In this document: positions 6,632-11,666 of the stretch, one piece after another | How positions within the stretch are numbered: the stretch's first letter is position 1 | Layout of the letters: every line of letters begins with the position of its first letter | Origin: Parafilimonas sp. | GTDB lineage: Bacteria > Bacteroidota > Bacteroidia > Chitinophagales > Chitinophagaceae | Length of the DNA stretch: 11,666 nt | Direction of reading: 5' to 3' | Assembly: GCA_025927795.1 (NCBI GenBank) | Contig: JAICKT010000111.1 | Coordinates: forward strand, 1 to 11,666 | The notes under the pieces: generated by a model | What the model was told of the DNA's origin: nothing | Database searches by the model: none | Seen by the model: only the letters and a program-made list of their open reading frames with translations | Translations under genes and position numbers: made by a program

Positions 6632-6829
6632 ATGGACAACTTAGAAGTAAAAGGTAAATGGAATGAATGGAAAGGAAAATTAAAACAAGCATACGGTGAT
6701 CTTACCGACGATGATTTGAAATACGAAGAAGGAAAAGACGATGAATTATGGGGAAGAATACAAAATAAAACAGGTAAAACCCGTGACCAATTGGTTAATT
6801 GGCTAAAAGGTCGAGATACAAGAAATTAA
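6632..6829 (+). CDS. CsbD-like general stress protein, 65 residues
   Basis: This small, highly charged cytoplasmic protein matches the CsbD family. Its motifs are WNEWKGKLKQAYGDLTDDDL (10-29), an acidic stretch EEGKDDELWGRIQ, and a closing GKTRDQLVNWL (48-58). CsbD-like proteins are commonly induced by general stress, but their molecular function is not known. The start is placed at the ATG at 6632, because the family begins just before the 'V-K-G-K-W-N' motif. An in-frame ATG at 6572 would add 20 residues read partly from the palindromic repeat element and is unlikely. A strong hairpin terminator follows the stop, so the gene is probably transcribed alone. Confidence 0.88.
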   Translation: MDNLEVKGKWNEWKGKLKQAYGDLTDDDLKYEEGKDDELWGRIQNKTGKTRDQLVNWLKGRDTRN

Positions 6830-6847
6830 TAAGCCGATGCTTGCTAT

Positions 6848-6874
6848 AAAGTCCCGCCTGGTGCGGGATTTTTT
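6848..6874 (+). terminator. Rho-independent terminator after the CsbD-like gene
   Basis: TCCCGC (6852-6857) pairs with GCGGGA (6863-6868) around a 5-nt loop. The stem is extended by A/T pairs and followed by six T residues (6869-6874). It ends just before the stop of the convergent FUSC gene. In the opposite direction the T-tract is poorer, so the main direction is plus. Confidence 0.88.
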
Positions 6875-6875
6875 A

Positions 6876-9086
6876 TTACAATTTCTGCAGAATTTTTACT
6901 TCATCATTTACAATACTGTCAATAATTTCAAGCTCATCTGTAACTGTTTTTATCGAGCTTAATAAGCTGCGCGTTTTTGTTTGCATTTCTGATTTACCTT
7001 CTTCAATTTCCTTCTGTCTTTGCTGCAGCAGCGTTTGAACTTTATTCATAATTGGCGCGTTGCGATTAGAAGCAGAAGTTTTTAAAGCTTCCCCTTTTAA
7101 TACACATTCTGCGCGCTTAAACTTATCATTTATATTATTGATTAAAATAGTAAAATCCGTATCGTGTAAATTATAATCATATCTTTTAATTAAAGATGAT
7201 AATGATGCAATACGCGCAGTTAGCATATAACTGCTTGACACAAACTGGTGATAAAAAGCAAGGTTTGCCTGCTTTCTTTTTTCTGACAGTATGCGCTGAA
7301 AGTTATCACTAAGATTTGCGAGTGCTACGAACGCTTCTTTTCTTGCAGTCTTATATAAATCTTCCTGTTTTGCAGTCGTTTTTAATAGTGAAGCAATTGT
7401 ATTAAAATATTTTTTATTGGCTTTTAAAATTGTTTCCATTAAAAATTTTGTTTGCTGATATTCCCACACAGGAAACACAATTAACGAAATTATAAATGCA
7501 ATAACACAAGCAATAGCTGTATCTATCAATCTGTCTTCAACAACAACTGTAAAATTTGAATTATTTAAAAAATGAAAGCTTATTAAAACATACACCGTAA
7601 TACAAACACAGCTTATATAATAATTTAATTTCAACAGGCTGTAAGCAATAACCATTGCACAAATCATTATTAAAAACTCGAGCGTATTATTTTTTATGAA
7701 GTAAAGAAATGCAAAGCCTGTTATAACGCCGGTAATTGTACCAAGTAAACGCTGTTTATTTCTTGTTCGTGAAATGCTGTAACCAGGCTTTAAAATTATA
7801 GCTATCGTCATTAGTATCCAGTAGCCATGACCGAGCGGAAAAAAAAGCGAAACAACATAACCTGTTAATAAACCAATCGTAACTCTTAGTGCATGTTTAA
7901 ACTGGTTTGACTTTAATGTGATGTTTTCGCGTAATAAAGAAAAAGATATTTCATTTGTTTGCACTGGCAGCTCTTCATTTGTATTGCGTTTATATTGCCT
8001 GCTTGCCATTTTTTGATAACCTGAAAAATGATGCAGCCTTTTTATTCTTTCGCCAACATCTTGCAAAGCATAAATTATTTGTCGCAGTTTAATAAATACA
8101 GACAAAGTGTTTTTATTTAAACGTTTTTTTCTTTCAGTAAGAAAAACATTAAAAACTTGTTGCAGCATTTTATCAATGTCAATGTATGAGCTCGAATGCT
8201 GGTTAAACTGAATTGAATAACCAATTGTTTTTAGCTCCTGTTTAAAATTGTGAAGCGTTTGCTTAATTGCGGGTATAATTTCTGTGTCATCAAATGCTGT
8301 GTGCACATCGCTGTAATCTTGTTGTAAAGAAATTATTTGTTCAAATAAATCAACACTGTCAAGAAACATCATCATTATAATTCTGCCTTTTGCAGTAGAA
8401 TCTATAACCATTTCACGTGTGCTTAAAAGCATTTCGCGTAAACTATCTTGTTGTTGTTGTATCGTAATTTGCTGTTGCCTTAACCGGCTGAATAAATAAT
8501 CTTCATCACGGTTTGTTTTAAATAAACCGGAAAGCGTTTCAACATAATCAGAAATCGCACGTAAGCTTTCACCTAACTGCAGTTGTATATAACGATAGGG
8601 GCGAAGACGATGTAAAATCAAGCTCATTACAAAATAACAGGCGCCGCCTGCTGTAAACAACAAACCATTAAACCATACACTTCCAAAACTTGCTTTACTA
8701 TCAATATTAAAAATAAAAACAAGCAATGCAATTAAGCCAACCGAATTTGCCCGGTTACCATAAATCCCAATCAGTGAAAAAAACATTCCGAATAAAATAA
8801 TAAACAGGATTATGAAAACGGGATTATGTTTTAAAGAGATTGTAATAACTACCACTAAAAAGTTTATACAAATGCTTGCCAAAATTGTGTTGCGGCGATG
8901 CGCAAACGGGCCGGGACTATCTGTTGAACCAACAACAAGCGCACCTAAAGGAATTGCTGTCATTAAACCTAAAACGTTATAATGATATAAAATGAGTGCG
9001 GGTATAATTGCAGCAGCAGTAATTCTTATGCCGGTAAATAAATACTGGCTTGAAAATATTTTTTTAAATGTTAGCTGATAATCCAT
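6876..9086 (-). CDS. FUSC-family inner membrane protein (YccS/YhfK-like)
   Basis: This protein of about 736 residues has two membrane blocks separated by a long cytoplasmic helical region, as in the FUSC/aromatic-acid exporter-like family. The first block is about 16-160, starting 'YLFTGIRITAAAIIPALI' and including 'STDSPGPFAHRRNT'. The middle (160-395) is rich in Gln and charged residues and likely coiled. The second block is about 396-542, with the family motif 'GYWILMTIAIILKPGYSISR' (421-440) and 'QRLLGTITG'. A 190-residue helical tail follows. Substrate and direction of transport are unknown. The start is placed at the ATG at 9086 (MDYQLTFKK), where family similarity begins. A GTG at 9164 is in frame but would add 26 unconvincing residues that overlap the panD promoter. 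Upstream, TTATTTTG (9097-9104 on the minus strand) is one mismatch from a -7 box. Confidence 0.87.
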   Translation of the reverse strand: MDYQLTFKKIFSSQYLFTGIRITAAAIIPALILYHYNVLGLMTAIPLGALVVGSTDSPGPFAHRRNTILASICINFLVVVITISLKHNPVFIILFIILFGMFFSLIGIYGNRANSVGLIALLVFIFNIDSKASFGSVWFNGLLFTAGGACYFVMSLILHRLRPYRYIQLQLGESLRAISDYVETLSGLFKTNRDEDYLFSRLRQQQITIQQQQDSLREMLLSTREMVIDSTAKGRIIMMMFLDSVDLFEQIISLQQDYSDVHTAFDDTEIIPAIKQTLHNFKQELKTIGYSIQFNQHSSSYIDIDKMLQQVFNVFLTERKKRLNKNTLSVFIKLRQIIYALQDVGERIKRLHHFSGYQKMASRQYKRNTNEELPVQTNEISFSLLRENITLKSNQFKHALRVTIGLLTGYVVSLFFPLGHGYWILMTIAIILKPGYSISRTRNKQRLLGTITGVITGFAFLYFIKNNTLEFLIMICAMVIAYSLLKLNYYISCVCITVYVLISFHFLNNSNFTVVVEDRLIDTAIACVIAFIISLIVFPVWEYQQTKFLMETILKANKKYFNTIASLLKTTAKQEDLYKTARKEAFVALANLSDNFQRILSEKRKQANLAFYHQFVSSSYMLTARIASLSSLIKRYDYNLHDTDFTILINNINDKFKRAECVLKGEALKTSASNRNAPIMNKVQTLLQQRQKEIEEGKSEMQTKTRSLLSSIKTVTDELEIIDSIVNDEVKILQKL

Positions 9087-9164
9087 ACGCTTGTTGCAAA
9101 ATAAGAATACGTTTAGTAAACGCTGATGAGAATGCTTTAAATAGAGCAATAAATTTAAGTTCAC

Positions 9165-9172
9165 TAATTTTG
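9165..9172 (+). promoter_or_regulatory. -7 box directly before panD
   Basis: TAATTTTG is an exact TAnnTTTG match, and only 7 nt separate it from the panD ATG at 9180. With the transcription start expected a few bases after the box, the panD leader would be about 5 nt or less. No clear TTG is seen at -33. Confidence 0.5.
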
Positions 9173-9179
9173 CGCCGCA

Positions 9180-9524
9180 ATGGAAATAGAAATTTTAAAA
9201 TCGAAGATTCACAGGGCTGTAATTACTGAAGCAAACCTGCAATATGTCGGCAGTTTAACGCTTGATGAAGACCTGATGGATGCGGCCAATTTAATAGAAA
9301 ACGAAAAGGTACAGGTAGTGAATGTGAACAATGGTTCAAGGCTTGAAACATATATTATAAAAGGCAAACGCGGAAGCGGAACTGTTTGCCTGAATGGTCC
9401 CGCAGCAAGAAAAGGATCAGTGGGAGATGTAGTTATTGTAATTTCTTATGCAACCATGGATTTTGAAGAATCAAAAAAATTTAAACCGTGGCTGGTATTT
9501 CCGAAGGAAGGAAATAAATTGTAA
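9180..9524 (+). CDS. panD: Aspartate 1-decarboxylase
   Basis: PanD makes beta-alanine from L-aspartate for pantothenate and CoA synthesis in the cytoplasm. The 114-residue sequence carries the family landmarks at standard numbering. K9 and H11 lie in KSKIHR. The self-cleavage site is G24-S25 within QYVGSLTLDEDL, where Ser25 becomes the pyruvoyl cofactor. R54 and catalytic Y58 lie in SRLETYI, and NGPAARKGSVGD follows at 72-83. The family alignment fixes the start at 9180, even though it lies almost on the promoter box. The length is slightly short of the E. coli enzyme but normal. No pantothenate partners (panB, panC) are in the window. The next gene begins 30 bp downstream on the same strand, so panD and rfaE2 are probably co-transcribed. 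Confidence 0.96.
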   Translation: MEIEILKSKIHRAVITEANLQYVGSLTLDEDLMDAANLIENEKVQVVNVNNGSRLETYIIKGKRGSGTVCLNGPAARKGSVGDVVIVISYATMDFEESKKFKPWLVFPKEGNKL

Positions 9525-9554
9525 ACGAGAATCGTCAAATGTGAAAAAAAACCA

Positions 9555-10046
9555 ATGAAAAATATAAGTGTTGTTGAACAAAGAACTATTTCGTTTGATA
9601 AAATTGAAAGTTGGGTAAACGCAAAAAAAGTTATTGCAAAAACTATTGCTTTTACCAACGGCTGTTTTGATATTTTGCATGAAGGGCATATTTATTCTTT
9701 ATCACAAGCTGCAAAAGAAGCGGATATTTTAATTGTTGGTGTAAATGCTGATGCAAGCGTTACAAAAATCAAAGGCGAACATCGCCCTATAAATAATCAA
9801 CATTCACGTTCTTTAATTCTTGCCTCTTTATTAATTGTAGATGCGGTTGTAATTTTTGAAGAAGACACTCCGCTTGAACTCATTAAAAAAATTATGCCTG
9901 ACGTTTTGGTAAAAGGCGGTGATTATACTGTTGAAACTGTTGTTGGTTCAAAAGAAGTTATTGCAAACGGCGGACGTGTTATTATTAATCCGCTGATTGA
10001 AAATTTTTCAACCACAGGTATAATCGAAAAAATAAAGAGCCTGTAA
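9555..10046 (+). CDS. rfaE2: D-glycero-beta-D-manno-heptose 1-phosphate adenylyltransferase
   Basis: This enzyme transfers AMP from ATP to heptose 1-phosphate, giving the ADP-heptose precursor of the LPS inner core. The 163-residue protein is the stand-alone adenylyltransferase half of HldE (RfaE domain II). It has the nucleotidyltransferase signature TNGCFDILHEGH (34-45) and VGVNADASV (61-69). It also has KGEHRPI (73-79), DVLVKGGDY (116-124), VGSKEV (130-135) and a terminal S-T-T-G-I-I-E-K-I (152-160). The kinase half (domain I) is not in the window and must be elsewhere if the pathway is complete. The gene follows panD with a 30-bp gap and no terminator between them. Glycerol-3-phosphate cytidylyltransferase-like enzymes share the fold, but the KGGDY and VGSKEV motifs favour RfaE2. 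Confidence 0.92.
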   Translation: MKNISVVEQRTISFDKIESWVNAKKVIAKTIAFTNGCFDILHEGHIYSLSQAAKEADILIVGVNADASVTKIKGEHRPINNQHSRSLILASLLIVDAVVIFEEDTPLELIKKIMPDVLVKGGDYTVETVVGSKEVIANGGRVIINPLIENFSTTGIIEKIKSL

Positions 10047-10110
10047 TTACTAAATATTCTCCTCTTATACTTTATTTAAGTTGCTACATCTTGCATAATA
10101 AAATTTAATA

Positions 10111-10139
10111 TTGTTGAATATTGCTGCACATTATTTTTG
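10111..10139 (+). promoter_or_regulatory. Promoter of ppk1
   Basis: TATTTTTG (10132-10139) is an exact TAnnTTTG -7 box, with TTG (10111-10113) 18 nt upstream as the -33 element. This is the best two-part promoter in the window. It implies a leader of roughly 10-14 nt before the ATG at 10156 and suggests ppk1 is transcribed separately from panD-rfaE2. Confidence 0.55.
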
Positions 10140-10155
10140 ATTGCATTGTTTTACT

Positions 10156-11666
10156 ATGAAAAATGTAATACCTCGTGATATTAGCTGGCTCAGTTTTAAC
10201 GCAAGAGTTTTGCAGGAAGCAAGTGATGCTTCTGTTCCGCTGCGTGAAAGAATAAGGTTTCTGGGCATTCATTCAAATAATATGGATGAATTTTTTCGTG
10301 TGCGTGTTGCCACTTTAAAACGTATGATAGAACTCGGCGGCAAAAAAGGCAATATGCATCTTGAAGAAAATCCGCAGCAAATTATTGATCACATTTTAAC
10401 CATTGTATTAGAGCAGCAAAATGAATTCAGCAGAATATGGCAGGGCATATTAAAAGAGATGAATGAACAAAATGTTTTTTTGATTGATGAAAAAAAATTA
10501 AATCGTGTACAGCAGCAATTTGTAAAAACTTTTTTTGAAGAGGAAGTTCGTACAAACATAATTCCACTGATGATTGAAAGTTTGCCGCAACTACCTTACT
10601 TAAGAGAAAAGAGTATTTATCTCGGCGTGGTTATGCGCAGAGAAGATACGGCTTATCAACAGAAATATGCTTTAATAGAAGTGCCAAGCAGATTTGTTGG
10701 TCGCTTTGTACAATTGCCTGCACCCGAAGGTCAGCAGCATATTATTTTACTTGAAGATGTAATTCGCTTCAACTTAAAATATATTTTTTCATATTTTAAT
10801 TACACAACTTTTGATTCATATGTTTTTAAAGTAACCAAAGATGCAGAGCTGGATATTGATAATGATTTAACCACTTCTTTTGTGCAAAAAATTCAAAAGG
10901 GTTTAAAAAATCGCCGCAGTGGAAAAACAACGCGCTTTGTATATGATAAAGAAATTGATGCGGGCTTGCTTGAATATCTTATGCGTAAACTAAATCTTTC
11001 AAGAAAAGATAATATTATTCCCGGCGGGCGCATTCACAACTTCAGGCATTTTATGGATTTCCCTGATGTGTTTAAACAAAAAAATATCAGACGGCAACCT
11101 TTAATTCATCCGTTGCTTAAAGAAACTTCACGTGCTACTGATGTTATTTTACAGGAAGACGTAATGCTGCATTTTCCTTTTCATTCATTCAACTCAATTA
11201 TAGATTTATTGCGCGAAGCGGCGATGGATCCTGAAGTAATTTCTATTAAAATAACGGCTTACCGTCTTGCATCTTCATCAAAAGTTGTTAATGCATTAAT
11301 TAACGCGGTACGCAATGGTAAAAATGTGGTAGTAATGCTTGAATTAAGAGCAAGGTTTGATGAAGAGGCAAATCTTTTTTGGAAAGAAAGACTTGAAGAA
11401 GAAGGTGTAAAAGTTTTAGTTGGTATTCCAAACATGAAAGTGCATGCAAAGCTTTGTGTAATTAAAAAGAAGAGTGGAAAAAAAATAATTCAATATGGTT
11501 TTGTAAGCACAGGAAATCTTAATGAAAAAACTGCAAAGCTGTATGTTGATGATTGCCTGCTAACAGGTAACAGGCATGTTATGGCAGATATAAACCGCAT
11601 TTTCAAATATCTTGAAAATCCAAAATCGAAAGTGCAGCATTTGCGGGCATGCAAAACATTAATGCT
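10156..11666 (+). CDS. ppk1: Polyphosphate kinase 1, 3' end cut by window edge
   Basis: PPK1 reversibly polymerises the gamma-phosphate of ATP into polyphosphate. The frame is open from the ATG to the right edge, giving 503 codons of a protein usually about 690 residues. The N-terminal domain starts 'RDISWLSFNARVLQEA' (7-22) with 'NNMDEFFRVRVATL' (41-54), a PPK1 hallmark. The middle has 'PFHSFNSIIDLLREAAMDP' (341-359) and 'LRARFDEEANLFWKERLEE' (397-415). R370 and R400 match the metal-binding arginines of the E. coli enzyme (R375 and R405). H430 in MKVHAKL matches the phosphorylated H435. At the position of E. coli H454 there is F449 (QYGFVSTGN). The second half of the catalytic region and the C-terminus lie outside the window. 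The upstream 109-bp gap carries its own promoter. Confidence 0.95.
   Translation, partial: MKNVIPRDISWLSFNARVLQEASDASVPLRERIRFLGIHSNNMDEFFRVRVATLKRMIELGGKKGNMHLEENPQQIIDHILTIVLEQQNEFSRIWQGILKEMNEQNVFLIDEKKLNRVQQQFVKTFFEEEVRTNIIPLMIESLPQLPYLREKSIYLGVVMRREDTAYQQKYALIEVPSRFVGRFVQLPAPEGQQHIILLEDVIRFNLKYIFSYFNYTTFDSYVFKVTKDAELDIDNDLTTSFVQKIQKGLKNRRSGKTTRFVYDKEIDAGLLEYLMRKLNLSRKDNIIPGGRIHNFRHFMDFPDVFKQKNIRRQPLIHPLLKETSRATDVILQEDVMLHFPFHSFNSIIDLLREAAMDPEVISIKITAYRLASSSKVVNALINAVRNGKNVVVMLELRARFDEEANLFWKERLEEEGVKVLVGIPNMKVHAKLCVIKKKSGKKIIQYGFVSTGNLNEKTAKLYVDDCLLTGNRHVMADINRIFKYLENPKSKVQHLRACKTLM

Noticed and set aside
9087..9164. GTG-initiated N-terminal extension of the FUSC protein
   Set aside because: The extra 26 residues do not fit the family N-terminus, and the region holds the divergent panD promoter area. 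The ATG at 9086 is the better start.
9446..9689. Two minus-strand ORFs across the panD-rfaE2 junction
   Set aside because: They are Phe-rich shadows of AT-rich coding sequence and run antisense to the conserved ends of two well-identified genes.

Overview
The window looks like a chromosomal stretch from a member of the Bacteroidota, most likely a Chitinophagaceae-like bacterium. The DNA is AT-rich and there are no Shine-Dalgarno-like sites before the starts. Several genes carry a Bacteroidota-type -7 box (TAnnTTTG). Secreted proteins have signal peptides ending in N-A-Q or S-F-S-Q, and there is an outer-membrane protein of the carboxypeptidase-regulatory-domain plus beta-barrel type. These family assignments come from motifs read by eye; no database search was possible.

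Layout. Positions 1-350 (minus) hold the 5' part of a secreted LamG/concanavalin-A-like protein, cut by the left edge. Divergent from it, 568-1650 (plus) encodes a secreted GH18 chitinase. Converging on the chitinase, 1724-4156 (minus) encodes an 810-residue outer-membrane beta-barrel protein. A small orphan ORF (4211-4426, plus) is followed by a PyrR-like phosphoribosyltransferase (4446-4979, minus). A repeat-rich 174-bp gap (4980-5153) leads to a membrane-anchored double 4Fe-4S protein (5154-6503, plus). The last codons of that gene lie inside a roughly 112-bp palindromic repeat element. A CsbD-like stress protein (6632-6829, plus) ends at a strong hairpin terminator shared with the convergent FUSC-family membrane protein (6876-9086, minus). 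Divergent from the FUSC gene, panD (9180-9524) and rfaE2/hldE-C (9555-10046) form a probable two-gene operon. Polyphosphate kinase 1 (from 10156, cut by the right edge) follows behind its own promoter.

How the genes fit together. Most are housekeeping or envelope functions: chitin and glycan handling, an outer-membrane barrel, nucleotide salvage, an electron-transfer module, CoA precursor supply (beta-alanine), ADP-heptose for LPS, and polyphosphate. The orientation changes often and only panD-rfaE2 looks like an operon. I see no phage, CRISPR, toxin-antitoxin, transposase, tRNA or rRNA.

I found no convincing undescribed multi-gene system. The most interesting features are non-coding: the palindromic element that supplies the C-terminus of the Fe-S protein, the apparent absence of that protein's usual cysteine-rich partner, the period-8 repeats at 5050-5153, and promoter boxes only a few bases from the start codons of panD and the phosphoribosyltransferase.
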